From Oscillospiraceae bacterium (GTDB taxonomy: Bacteria; Bacillota_A; Clostridia; Oscillospirales; Oscillospiraceae): DNA of 64,000 bases. The stretch spans positions 1 to 64,000 of the forward strand of contig JAGAFT010000040.1 in assembly GCA_017627975.1 (NCBI GenBank), written 5' to 3'. Both the position numbers and the translations under genes were made by a program. This document shows, piece after piece, positions 50,383 to 59,258 of the stretch (position 1 is the first letter of the stretch; each line of letters begins with the position of its first letter). The notes beneath the pieces were generated by a model that was given only the letters and a program-made list of their open reading frames with translations, was not told where the DNA came from and did not search any database.

Positions 50383-51741
50383 ATGGGTTTTACATCACAG
50401 GAACTGCTGACATACCTTGCCAACAGCTTCTTCGGCGGAGCTTGGCCCTTGGGAACCGTGACAGGACTGCTGGTCGTGATCGGGGAATGGGGGCTGCTGC
50501 AGAAATCCGGACTGAAGGGCTGGTGGGCTCTGATCCCCTGCGCGAGAGAGTATCAGCTGGCGCGCTGTGCCGGGCGTGAGCCGGAAGGGCGTATTCTCAG
50601 CGTGATGGAGTTTGGGAGAATCGCAGTCAATGGAGTGATGTATGGTCTCAGCAGAAGCGGAGGAATTATCCTGTCCGCATTCCTGGTGATAGAGATTACT
50701 CTCAATATCGTCGTATTTCTTTATCGCATCCAGGTTTTCAGCGGGCTGATTGAGGTCTACGGCACCCGGAGACGCTGGATGTGGCTTTGGCTCCTTCAGG
50801 TCACCAGATGGATTCCGGCGCTGATTTGGGGCTGGAAGAAGGACTTTCAGCCTGCATGGCAGGTAGAAGACCTGCGCAGAGAGATGTCTGCCCTCGCATC
50901 GAGCGGCAGCTCCACCGTGATGGATCACGGTCTCACGGTCAATCTGAAGGAGCGCAGCACCAGAGACTTCTTCCAGAAGAGAATTCTGCTCTGGGACATC
51001 CATATGACGATTCCGCAGGGACATATGGTGCTTTTGCTTGGAGGCTCGGGAGCGGGCAAGACCACACTGGTGAATGCAATCAACGGATATGAAAAGGCCA
51101 ATGCCGAGATCATGCTCAACGGCAGCAACATGTATACCCAGTACAAGCGCATGCAGTATGAGACAGGGTTTGTTCCGCAGCAGGAACTGATGCGAAACAA
51201 GGATACAGTCTATTATACGCTGATGGATGCGGCAAAGCTGCGCCTGCCCAAGAATGTACCGGGAGACGTCCGGCGGCGGCGAGTGGAGGAGGTTATGGAG
51301 ATCTTTGGCCTGACCGCAGTCCGGAACAGTCTGGTGCAGAAGCTCTCCGGCGGTCAGAAGAAGCGCCTTTCCATCGCGATGGAGCTGATCTCCAATCCCT
51401 CGCTTTTCATTCTGGACGAGCCGGATTCGGGCCTGGACGGCGTTATGGCCAGAGAGCTTATGCAGCAGCTGCGCAAAACAGCCGATACAGGCAAGATCGT
51501 CATTGTTATCACCCATACACCGGACCGCGTAATCGAGTTTTTTGACGATGTGATTGTTCTGGCAAAGGATGCGACCCGGACAGGGCGGCTGGCTTTTTAC
51601 GGCAGCATCCGGGAGGCGCGGGAATTTTTTGGCTGTGAGAGAATGGAGGAGATCGTGAAACTCGTCAACCGTCCGGAAGAGGGCGGCGCGGGAATGGCGG
51701 ATACATTTATCACAAAGTATATGGAGGTGCAGCATGCCTGA
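50383..51741 (+). CDS. ABC transporter ATPase with N-terminal membrane domain (ABCG-like)
   Basis: The 452-residue protein starts with about 150 residues containing three or four hydrophobic helices and KSGLKGWWALIPCAREYQL, a pattern seen in small DUF5684-like membrane proteins. An ABC ATPase domain follows: GGSGAGKTT (220-228), LSGGQKKRLSIAMEL (about 321-335), LFILDEPDSGLD (about 341-352) and VITHTPD. The LSGGQKKR-ILDEPDSGLD set resembles ABCG exporters. It overlaps the permease gene by eight bases, so the two form one transporter. AAAGGAG precedes the ATG. Substrate unknown. Confidence 0.85.
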   Translation: MGFTSQELLTYLANSFFGGAWPLGTVTGLLVVIGEWGLLQKSGLKGWWALIPCAREYQLARCAGREPEGRILSVMEFGRIAVNGVMYGLSRSGGIILSAFLVIEITLNIVVFLYRIQVFSGLIEVYGTRRRWMWLWLLQVTRWIPALIWGWKKDFQPAWQVEDLRREMSALASSGSSTVMDHGLTVNLKERSTRDFFQKRILLWDIHMTIPQGHMVLLLGGSGAGKTTLVNAINGYEKANAEIMLNGSNMYTQYKRMQYETGFVPQQELMRNKDTVYYTLMDAAKLRLPKNVPGDVRRRRVEEVMEIFGLTAVRNSLVQKLSGGQKKRLSIAMELISNPSLFILDEPDSGLDGVMARELMQQLRKTADTGKIVIVITHTPDRVIEFFDDVIVLAKDATRTGRLAFYGSIREAREFFGCERMEEIVKLVNRPEEGGAGMADTFITKYMEVQHA

Positions 51742-52891
51742 GGAGAAAAAACACAATCCCTTCCGGCGGATCAAAATGCGCTATCGCGGCAGATTCAGCC
51801 AGATCCAGATCTACCTCGGAAAACTGCTGCGCATGTTCCTGTACCAGAGCGACTGGAAGGTGCTGCCGATGTCGGCCATGGTGGCGGGGCTCGTGGGCCT
51901 GGTGATTCGAAGGCGTTTCTTCGCAACCATGGAGGGGACGCTCATGAGCGCGCTGGCGGTCACCTGCCTCTGTCTCTGGAACGGCTGCTTCAATTCCATC
52001 CAGGTAATCTGCCGGGAACGCGACGTGATCAAACGGGAACACCGGTCCGGCATGCACATCAGCTCCTATATCGCCGCACACATGATTTATCAGGCTTTGC
52101 TTTGCCTGCTGCAGACCGGCATCACGCTCTATGTGATGCGAGCGGTCGGGGTCCGCTATCCGACAGAAGGCCTGATCACACGGTTTTTCATCGTGGAATT
52201 CAGCGTTTCGCTCTTTCTGATTACCTACGCGGCGGATATGATGTCGCTATGGATCTCCGCTCTCAGCCGTACGACCACCGCAGCCATGACCATTATGCCG
52301 GTGGTCCTGATCGTGCAGCTGGTATTCTCCGGAGGAATGATGAGCCTGCCTGAGCGGGCAGAACCCATTACCGGAGTGATTATCTCAAACTACGGCCTGA
52401 AGCTGATTGCCACCCAGGCAAACTATAACGCCCAGCCGCTGGGTTCGGCCTGGGGAACCGTGGAGAGAATGAAGGGCAATGAGATCAAGACGACGGTTAC
52501 CATGGGGCAGATTCTGGACTATCTGGCTGATCCGGCCAATCCGCAGGCGGAACAGATCCGCTCCGTCGAACTGACGGATGACAAGAGCCTGCTGGGTGTT
52601 GTCACGGTCGGAATGGTAGTGGATATGGTCAATGACAGCGAGGATTCCAAACAGCTTCGCTCCCAGACGATTCCGATCGATACCACCGTGGGAGAGGTCA
52701 TCAAAATGCTGGGAGAGCAGGAAGTCCGGGAGTATGTCGAGACCAAGGCGACGGAGAGCGCACAGGTAAGCGCCTATGACTATAACAAGATGAATGTCGC
52801 GTCGTACTGGCTGAGTCTGGCTTTCTTTGCACTGGTGTTTGCCGGACTCTCGACGGTCACCCTGGAGATGATTGACCGAGACAAGCGCTGA
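51734..52891 (+). CDS. ABC-2 type permease (ABCG-like)
   Basis: The 385-residue protein has about six membrane helices (roughly 45-225 and 355-378) with NGCFNSIQVICRERDVIKREHRSGMHISSYI, the coupling region found in ABCG-type ABC-2 permeases. An unusual soluble stretch of about 130 residues (roughly 235-355), rich in Asp, Glu and Thr, sits before the last helix, probably outside the membrane. It is translationally coupled to the ATPase gene. Cargo unknown; lipid or drug export is typical of relatives. Confidence 0.82.
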   Translation: MPEEKKHNPFRRIKMRYRGRFSQIQIYLGKLLRMFLYQSDWKVLPMSAMVAGLVGLVIRRRFFATMEGTLMSALAVTCLCLWNGCFNSIQVICRERDVIKREHRSGMHISSYIAAHMIYQALLCLLQTGITLYVMRAVGVRYPTEGLITRFFIVEFSVSLFLITYAADMMSLWISALSRTTTAAMTIMPVVLIVQLVFSGGMMSLPERAEPITGVIISNYGLKLIATQANYNAQPLGSAWGTVERMKGNEIKTTVTMGQILDYLADPANPQAEQIRSVELTDDKSLLGVVTVGMVVDMVNDSEDSKQLRSQTIPIDTTVGEVIKMLGEQEVREYVETKATESAQVSAYDYNKMNVASYWLSLAFFALVFAGLSTVTLEMIDRDKR

Positions 52892-52906
52892 CAGACAAGC
52901 GCTGAC
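52879..52906 (+). repeat. Tandem 14-bp duplication at the permease stop codon
   Basis: AGACAAGCGCTGAC occurs twice head to tail (52879-52892 and 52893-52906). The first copy contains the stop codon of the permease gene. It looks like a recent slippage duplication. Confidence 0.8.
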
Positions 52907-52910
52907 GCTC

Positions 52911-52938
52911 TTGACATTCCTATACAGCCTGCTATAAT
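52911..52938 (+). promoter_or_regulatory. Promoter of second MATE gene
   Basis: TTGACA (52911-52916) and TATAAT (52933-52938) are 16 bp apart. Confidence 0.8.
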
Positions 52939-52983
52939 CCCAACAGCATCTGAAACAGACAGACTTGAGAGGAACCTGAGGGT

Positions 52984-54369
52984 ATGCAGAGGTATATAGG
53001 GGATCGGAATTTCTATCGGAGGGTATTTGCCATTCTGATGCCGATCCTGATCCAGAATGTCATCACGAATTTCGTCTCCATGCTGGACAACATCATGGTC
53101 GGTCAGGTTGGAACGGAGCCGATGAGCGGTGTCGCGATTGTGAACCAGCTTATCTTTGTCTTCAATCTCTGTGCGCTGGGCGGCCTGTCCGGGGCCGGAA
53201 TTCTGACGGCGCAGTTCTACGGAAAGGGCGATCAGGAGGGAATCCGGCAGTCCGTCCGGGTCAAACTGTTGATCGGTCTTTCCATTCTGGCGGTGTTCGG
53301 AGCGGTGCTGAATGTCTCGGGCGACAGTTTCATCCGGCTGTTCCTGCATGAGGGGGAGAGCGGTCTGGATCTGGAAGCGACGATGCGCTATGCACAGAGC
53401 TATCTGAATGTCATGCTGCTGCAGCTGCTTCCCTTTGTGATTACCACCATGTATGCCAGCACCCTGCGAGAAACCGGAGAGACTATCCTGCCGATGAAGG
53501 CCGGACTGATTGCGGTGGGGGTCAATCTGGTTTTCAACTATATCCTCATTTTTGGCAAGTTCGGCGCACCGGCGCTGGGTGTGGTGGGAGCCGCCGCGGC
53601 AACAGTGCTGGCGAGAGTAGTAGAGATGTGCATTGTAGTGATCTGGACTCACCGGCATACAGAGCGCAATCCTTATATTATCGGTCTGTACCGGAACCTC
53701 AGGGTTCCGAAGCGGGTTCTGTCTCAGGTGATCCGGCTGGGGCTGCCCTTGATGATCAACGAGCTGCTCTGGTCCGGCGGCATGACGGTGCTGAACCAAT
53801 GCTATTCCATGCGCGGGCTCGAGGTTGTCTCCGCGATGAACATCTACACAACCATCTCCAACCTTTTCTTCAGTGCCTTCATCTCCACCGGGAATGCCAC
53901 CGCCATCATGGTGGGACAGCTGCTGGGCGCGGGTGAGCTGGAGCGGGCGGTGGACGAGGATCGAAAGCTGATCGCTTTTGCTTTTGCACTGAGCATTGTC
54001 CTCAGTGCAATGATGGCGGCGACAGCCCCCTTCTTCCCCCTGATCTACAACACCATCCCCTATGTCCGGGAGCTCGCGACAAAGATTCTGCTGATCTCGT
54101 CGCTGATGATGCCCCTGCACGCTTTTGCAAACTCCTGCTATTTTACCCTGCGCTCCGGGGGCAAGACACTCATTACCTTCATTTTCGACAGCGGTTCGCT
54201 GTGGATGATCAGTGTCCCGACAGCCTTTGTCATTGCACATTATACCTTGATTGCGATCATTCCCTTCTTTACGATTGTGGAGGGACTGAACCTCATCAAG
54301 TGCGTGATCGGCTATGTCATGGTAAAACAGCGACACTGGGTCGTGAACCTGGTGGAGAGCAAAGCTTAA
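52984..54369 (+). CDS. MATE-family efflux transporter
   Basis: The 461-residue protein has about 12 membrane helices, with RRVFAILMPILIQNVITNFVSMLDNIMVGQVG at the N-terminus (split motif), LSGAGILTAQFYGKGD, and ASTLRETGETILPMKAGL between the halves. It is a cation-coupled exporter, distinct in sequence from the MATE at 41.4 kb. It has its own strong promoter and terminator, so it is a single-gene unit. Cargo unknown. Confidence 0.9.
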   Translation: MQRYIGDRNFYRRVFAILMPILIQNVITNFVSMLDNIMVGQVGTEPMSGVAIVNQLIFVFNLCALGGLSGAGILTAQFYGKGDQEGIRQSVRVKLLIGLSILAVFGAVLNVSGDSFIRLFLHEGESGLDLEATMRYAQSYLNVMLLQLLPFVITTMYASTLRETGETILPMKAGLIAVGVNLVFNYILIFGKFGAPALGVVGAAAATVLARVVEMCIVVIWTHRHTERNPYIIGLYRNLRVPKRVLSQVIRLGLPLMINELLWSGGMTVLNQCYSMRGLEVVSAMNIYTTISNLFFSAFISTGNATAIMVGQLLGAGELERAVDEDRKLIAFAFALSIVLSAMMAATAPFFPLIYNTIPYVRELATKILLISSLMMPLHAFANSCYFTLRSGGKTLITFIFDSGSLWMISVPTAFVIAHYTLIAIIPFFTIVEGLNLIKCVIGYVMVKQRHWVVNLVESKA

Positions 54370-54390
54370 CAAAACAAACAGCAATAAAGA

Positions 54391-54440
54391 AAAGCACAGA
54401 AGCGGCAGAACCAAAGCGGTCTGCACGTTCTGTGCTTTTT
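54391..54440. terminator. Bidirectional terminator
   Basis: AAAGCACAGAA (54391-54401) pairs with TTCTGTGCTTT (54428-54438), with A and T runs on the two sides, between convergent genes. Confidence 0.8.
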
Positions 54441-54463
54441 CATTTTGAGATGAATGCCGGAAA

Positions 54464-55534
54464 CTACTGCAGAAGGACACCTTCGACGTCTGACGGAATG
54501 GCAGTTGCAAACCAGAGCATGTCGCTGACATTGCGCTCCATCCCGAAGTCGATGTAGTTGTAAGGCTCACCGCGGAAGACCAATTCACCGGTCTGGCCGC
54601 CGTCAAGACAATAGGCTGTCTGAACAGGCTTCTCGGCAAAGTGCTGCGCAAATTGCGTGACATTCCAGCGTGCCTCATGGCTGCCGTGGTTCAGAGACAT
54701 GTAGAGATAGTGGAGCGGTGCGATCTGACCGATTCCGGCACGGGAGTAGCCCATCCCAACCTCACCCACCGGATACCAGCCGCAGGGAATGGCTTCCCCG
54801 TTTTCTACGAGAACGGGGCCGAAAGCCACGGAGAAGAGAATGTCGTTGTCGCGCATGAAGTTTCGGATGCTCTCGGGCGTATTCTCCGCGCCCAGCCGCT
54901 GATACAGGAAATCCCCGGAGGCAGTCACAAAGAGCGTATCCACGCAATTGTAGAGAGAATAGCCCTCGGCGTAGTAATCGGTGTTGAAACGGTAGAGCTC
55001 GCGGTTCCAGGCCAGGATACCAAAGTTGCGGTGACGGTAATAATCCGCGTTCATTGCGACGACGGCGTTGGCCTCGTCGGCCATGACCGTGGCAAAGTAC
55101 TCGTGGTCCGAGCCGAAGGTGTCGTCGGCAAGCTTCCTTCGAAACTGGGAGGCGTCGGCGATTTTAATTTCGGCGAAGCTGCAGCTCTTTCCGTCAATCT
55201 CTTCTTTCCAGAGAATCGCCAGGATGGAATCGTCAAGATAATACTCAATGTCCCGGGCGTAAAGACCGCGGTAGAAGCTGACATCTGGGTCAAAGGCGAC
55301 CGGCTCATCCGCAGCCAGCAGACCGGAGGCTCTGGCCTGCTGAATGACATCGAGGATCTCTGCTGCGCTGTCCAGACTGACGGTTCCGTAGCAGGCGGGA
55401 TTGGGCTCGGGACCTGAGACCGCATCCTCGGGGAGCGGCGCGAAACTCTGCGCTGCGGCAGAAGCTGGCAGAAGCAGCAGAATGAGGCACAGCATCAGCG
55501 TGAGACTTGCCCGGATGCAGAGGTTGGGTGTCAT
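54464..55534 (-). CDS. Exported phosphodiester glycosidase (NAGPA/DUF2233) family protein
   Basis: The 356-residue protein has an N-terminal signal peptide (IRASLTLMLCLILLLLP then ASAAAQS) and a NAGPA-type domain: AVVAMNADYYRHRNFGIL near 150, FSVAFGPVLVENGE near 230 and TAYCLDGGQTGELVF near 310. The family removes sugar-phosphate caps or acts on cell-wall-linked phosphodiesters outside the cell. The start is uncertain: ATG 55534 (GGAAGG 12 bases upstream) is drawn, ATG 55558 is the alternative; both keep the signal. Exact substrate unknown. Confidence 0.82.
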   Translation of the reverse strand: MTPNLCIRASLTLMLCLILLLLPASAAAQSFAPLPEDAVSGPEPNPACYGTVSLDSAAEILDVIQQARASGLLAADEPVAFDPDVSFYRGLYARDIEYYLDDSILAILWKEEIDGKSCSFAEIKIADASQFRRKLADDTFGSDHEYFATVMADEANAVVAMNADYYRHRNFGILAWNRELYRFNTDYYAEGYSLYNCVDTLFVTASGDFLYQRLGAENTPESIRNFMRDNDILFSVAFGPVLVENGEAIPCGWYPVGEVGMGYSRAGIGQIAPLHYLYMSLNHGSHEARWNVTQFAQHFAEKPVQTAYCLDGGQTGELVFRGEPYNYIDFGMERNVSDMLWFATAIPSDVEGVLLQ

Positions 55535-55686
55535 AAGCGGTATCAACCTTCCTTTCATCGTGCTCTTTTCAGCGGTGAAGCGCAGCGGGGATGAACGGTC
55601 CGGAAACAGGGGCAGCTCCTTCCCGAAAAGACTGACCGGTAGCATCAGAAACAGATCAGAACAATGATGCGCGAGAAGAGAAGTAT

Positions 55687-56949
55687 TCAGGAAAGAACAG
55701 GGAGGGGACGCACATACAGGGTCGGGACCTCAGCGTCGGGGACGGAAAAAACATCAGAGGAGGCAACGAGACTGGAAAACACGGATGCGGCGGACTGGCC
55801 GGCGGCGAGACCGCGGACCGTGGCGAGCACCGCCTCCGCAAAGCCGGCTGTGTTCCGGTCAACGGTCCCGATCATCTGGCCGAGGCTGACGGCCATACGG
55901 GCGGCCGGCGTCGCACCGATTCCAAAGAGGGGAATGGTCACGGAGACCCCGTCTCCGAGATTGCAGCGGGCAGCCTGCAGCGCGGTGAGGGCACCGAGGG
56001 CCATATCATCGTTGTTTGCGGCGATGAGCTCGATCATGTTTCCATTGGCATAGTTATAGAATTCAAGATCGGAGCGAATCAGCGCGGTTCCGGCGTCGGA
56101 GGACCAGGCACCGTCCGGATCTGCCTGAAAGCCAAGGGTGTCCTCTTCATCGAGATATACGAGGGATCGGTATCCCTCGCCTGCGAGAGCGGCATTGGCA
56201 GAGTCCAGGGAACGCTGCGTAAGGGTCAGGGCAGAGGAATCATTCCGGTCTCCCGTGAGGAAGGTATAGCGGATCTGACCGTCCTGATTGAGATCGGTGA
56301 CGCTGAAGTGGGCGGTCAGGTAGTCGCCGATCATTTTGCCCTGTATGGAGCCCAGTTCGGCCGGACTGGTGCAGATTAATCCGACATTGCCGGGCTTCGC
56401 GGAGAGCAGATCTTCCAACAGAGTGCTATCCGGCATACGATCGAAAAAGACAACCGGGATTCCGGCCGCCAGCTCCAGAATCTCGCGTGCCTCGTCCGCG
56501 CTGCGGTTGTCCACAAGCTGTACCGCAAGCAGGTTCCAACCGCCGGAGACGGCATCCCGGATCTGATCCAGCTGGCGGTAGCGGTCATTTTCGGCATCGA
56601 ATTCACGGAAGGGTAGTCCGGAAGCTTCCAGAACAGGACCGAACTGCTCCCGAAAAGAGAACACCTGGGCATCCGCCATGGCATACCAGAAAACGGCGAG
56701 CTTCGGATCATCAATCACCATGGGTTCTGACCGTGATTCCGCCGGCTTGGAAGAGCTTCCTTCGGCTTCGGCAGTATCATCGGCGGCAGGCGCGGGGATG
56801 GCGAAGTCTGACGGGTTAAAGACCGCGGCAGGAGACGGAGGGACTGATACCGGGGCGGGATCCGGGGAAACATGCTGCAGAGGGAACACACAGCCGCAGA
56901 GCAATACAAGACTCAGACACAGAAGCAGGGAGACAGGAACTTTTTTCAT
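55687..56949 (-). CDS. Galactose-binding-protein-like (MglB-type) lipoprotein, orphan
   Basis: The 420-residue protein has a lipoprotein signal (LSLVLLCGC, Cys near 20), a Pro/Ala-rich spacer, and a type I periplasmic binding domain. The calcium loop DLNQDGQI is the same as in galactose/glucose-binding MglB, and ANNDDMALGALTAL and IPLFGIGATPAARMAV match that family. It therefore likely binds a hexose outside the membrane. No ABC permease or ATPase of the Mgl type is next to it, so it may serve a sensor or a transporter encoded elsewhere. GGAGG lies eight bases before the ATG. Confidence 0.82.
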   Translation of the reverse strand: MKKVPVSLLLCLSLVLLCGCVFPLQHVSPDPAPVSVPPSPAAVFNPSDFAIPAPAADDTAEAEGSSSKPAESRSEPMVIDDPKLAVFWYAMADAQVFSFREQFGPVLEASGLPFREFDAENDRYRQLDQIRDAVSGGWNLLAVQLVDNRSADEAREILELAAGIPVVFFDRMPDSTLLEDLLSAKPGNVGLICTSPAELGSIQGKMIGDYLTAHFSVTDLNQDGQIRYTFLTGDRNDSSALTLTQRSLDSANAALAGEGYRSLVYLDEEDTLGFQADPDGAWSSDAGTALIRSDLEFYNYANGNMIELIAANNDDMALGALTALQAARCNLGDGVSVTIPLFGIGATPAARMAVSLGQMIGTVDRNTAGFAEAVLATVRGLAAGQSAASVFSSLVASSDVFSVPDAEVPTLYVRPLPVLS

Positions 56950-56965
56950 GATCAGAATCCTCCAC

Positions 56966-57002
56966 AAAACAAGCAGACTGTCTCCCCAAGACAGCCTGCT
57001 TG
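56966..57002 (-). terminator. Terminator of the thioesterase unit
   Basis: CAAGCAG-x-CTGTCT pairs with its inverse across 56970-57002 and is followed on the minus strand by TTTT (56969-56966). Confidence 0.75.
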
Positions 57003-57004
57003 AC

Positions 57005-57415
57005 TCAGCGTTCGTTCAGATATGCGATCTCGTAAATTGCAGTGGTGCAGAGCTTGTCCTCGTCGGTATAGCACTCTACCTGCAAGACACAGACCCGGTT
57101 CCCTTTGCGGATCACATGGGATTCGGCACGCAGCACCTCTCCGACACCGGGGCGCAGATAGTGGAGATTACAGTTCTGCGTGACGATATAACGGTGCCAG
57201 CGGTCAGCCTGCAGTGCCATCATCCCGGCTGCGACGTCGGTGAGCGTGGCAATCAGGCCTCCGTGGGCGATGCCGGAGGGGTTCAAAAGCTCCGGACGGA
57301 GACGGCAGCTGATGACGCATTTTTCATCGGCAATCTCCGTGAACTCGAGTCCGCAGTAGCTGGTAAAACCTTTCAGACGACTGTTGATGACATCGGAGAA
57401 TTGCTTCTCTTCCAT
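57005..57415 (-). CDS. PaaI-type hotdog-fold thioesterase
   Basis: The 136-residue cytosolic protein has the hotdog thioesterase pattern LNPSGIAHGGLIATLTDVAAG (about 45-64; the HGG loop and the following Asp are the catalytic region) and NCNLHYLRPGVGEVLRAES. Members hydrolyse acyl-CoA thioesters, often aromatic ones; the substrate is not visible. AGGAGG is six bases before the ATG. It starts 11 bases after the VanW gene, so they are probably co-transcribed. Confidence 0.88.
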   Translation of the reverse strand: MEEKQFSDVINSRLKGFTSYCGLEFTEIADEKCVISCRLRPELLNPSGIAHGGLIATLTDVAAGMMALQADRWHRYIVTQNCNLHYLRPGVGEVLRAESHVIRKGNRVCVLQVECYTDEDKLCTTAIYEIAYLNER

Positions 57416-57425
57416 AGATTCCTCC

Positions 57426-59039
57426 TTAGCCGTTGTGGTCGTAATAGGTGTCCATCGCGGGACCGCCGTTCGGCAGCAGCGGATTCAGCATCTCTTCCGC
57501 CACCATGGTGCCGGCCATGTCATAGATCCGGCGGTAGGTCAGCGTCCGCATCCCCTCGCCCTGCTCGTCAACAAAGTAGTATTTCTCATGCTCCAGTTTG
57601 ATCTTATAGCCGGGGCGATCCGGATCGGCCGGTTCAATCACACGGTCATAGGGATACTCCCAGCCCCAGGAGTTGTCAAACTCAACGGGCATGTAGTCGT
57701 CATCTTCCAGCGTGCCCCAGATCTCAAAGGTGAGGTCGCGGACGTAGTTGTCCTCGTCCACTTCGGAGTAGGCGACAATCTTGATGGGATAGGCGCGGTT
57801 GTTCCGGAACTTAAGGTCCATGATGTTTCCGCCGTCCGGGATCGTGACGGTGGCGTCGGTCCCGAGCTGCATGTAATGAACCGGGAAGTAGTGATTGGTG
57901 CGTTCAACGGTTTCCAGAAAAGCGAAAAGGGTCGCGGCGTAGAGAGTACTGGAGACCTGGCAGGCACCGCCGCCGACCTCGTCCTTTACATCGCCGTCCA
58001 CATAGGCAGGAGCGGGTAGGAAGCCGCCTTCGAGTGTGCGCTCTCCAACCACTTCGTTGTAGGAGAACAGGTCTCCGGGATACATGATGGTCCCGTCAAT
58101 CTTGGAGCTGGCCAGTTCAACATTGCTGATACGGTTGGAGGTGGAGTTCCAGTAACTGGTGGTGCAGGCGCCAAGCAGATCACGGAAAAGAGAGCTCTTC
58201 AGCTCCTCTCCGGTGACGGAAGGCCATGTGACCGACATCGGGATACGTACCTCGCCTGCCGGCTCTGCGGCAGCCCAGAGCTGCTGAGCCTGGTCTACGT
58301 CAAAATTGCAGCCGACAATCTCGTCGATCACTTCAAAACGGCCGTCATCCGTGAAAGCCGCATCCCGCGGTTCCTGGTGCAGAGCGGTGTAGATTGCCTG
58401 AAAGTCCGGACAGAGAAGCCCGCCGATCAGCTGGGAAAAGCTCAGGGAGGTTTCACCGTTTTGCAGAGCGGAGACAATGGCCGCCTCCAGGGCTTCTTCA
58501 TCCAGCTTAAGCTGGCCCCAGCCCTTGCGCAGAATGAGTTGCTCTTCCTCATAGGCCGGAACATACTCGGCATCACCCAGAAGGGCTTCAATCTCCGCAC
58601 GGTTCTGCGCAATGCAGGAACGGATATAATCAAGGTCCGCAGTCTGCGTGTTCATCGGCAGAGGGGTGGAGTGGAACCGGCCTTTGATCCATGTAGCAAA
58701 GTTTTCAAACATGTTCCCGTCGCGGCCGTAGGCATAGGCCAGCTCGGCGACCTGCGCGGATGTGGAGGCCAGGCCTGCCTGGGCAGGGTCGACGGTAAAG
58801 CTCAGCCCGCCGACGGTCGTTACCTCCAGCGGTGTGGTAAGATGCTCGGCCCAGCCCGCCGCATCCAGAGCGGCCGCCGTCTGCTCTCTTGTCAGTCCTC
58901 CCACGGGAACAGTCCCGACCGTGAGGCCGGGGAAGTTTGTGTCCAGCTGGGCGACATAAATGGAGCCAGCCAGTCCTCCGCCCAGAATCAGAATGAGAAG
59001 AATCAGAATGATGGTCAGGATGACCATGAATTTTTTCAT
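57426..59039 (-). CDS. VanW-family protein with N-terminal membrane anchor
   Basis: The 537-residue protein has a single N-terminal membrane helix (about 5-30), two peptidoglycan-binding-like repeats (about 35-260; the first begins NFPGLTVGTVPVGGLTREQ), and a C-terminal VanW domain with YPGDLFSYNEVVGERT, GFLPAPAYVDG and GGGACQVSSTLYAA. VanW occurs in some vancomycin resistance clusters but is widespread in Clostridia with unknown activity, probably at the cell wall. No vanHAX genes are present, so resistance is not implied. The ATG at 59039 follows GGTGAT. Confidence 0.88.
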   Translation of the reverse strand: MKKFMVILTIILILLILILGGGLAGSIYVAQLDTNFPGLTVGTVPVGGLTREQTAAALDAAGWAEHLTTPLEVTTVGGLSFTVDPAQAGLASTSAQVAELAYAYGRDGNMFENFATWIKGRFHSTPLPMNTQTADLDYIRSCIAQNRAEIEALLGDAEYVPAYEEEQLILRKGWGQLKLDEEALEAAIVSALQNGETSLSFSQLIGGLLCPDFQAIYTALHQEPRDAAFTDDGRFEVIDEIVGCNFDVDQAQQLWAAAEPAGEVRIPMSVTWPSVTGEELKSSLFRDLLGACTTSYWNSTSNRISNVELASSKIDGTIMYPGDLFSYNEVVGERTLEGGFLPAPAYVDGDVKDEVGGGACQVSSTLYAATLFAFLETVERTNHYFPVHYMQLGTDATVTIPDGGNIMDLKFRNNRAYPIKIVAYSEVDEDNYVRDLTFEIWGTLEDDDYMPVEFDNSWGWEYPYDRVIEPADPDRPGYKIKLEHEKYYFVDEQGEGMRTLTYRRIYDMAGTMVAEEMLNPLLPNGGPAMDTYYDHNG

Positions 59040-59135
59040 AACTATCACCCGTCAAGGAAATCAGAATACAATATTCTATCATGTTTCATGAGATGGTGCA
59101 AGTGGAGAAAAGAGACGCACCATGTACTTCACTTC

Positions 59136-59164
59136 TTGACAAAGAGAAGCCTTGACTGTATGAT
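59136..59164 (+). promoter_or_regulatory. Promoter of the acidic membrane protein gene
   Basis: TTGACA (59136-59141) and TATGAT (59159-59164) are 17 bp apart. Confidence 0.65.
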
Positions 59165-59258
59165 GAGATCAGTTCTCGAAGATGTGATCCGGCCTGACTG
59201 ATGCCGGGTGATCTTCAAACTGCCGCGGTTGGACAGATGAAAGAGAGGAGAGAAAGCC

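Noticed and set aside
57426..59039. VanW as a sign of vancomycin resistance
   Set aside because: No vanH, vanA/B, vanX or vanRS genes are present; VanW proteins are common in Clostridia with unknown role.
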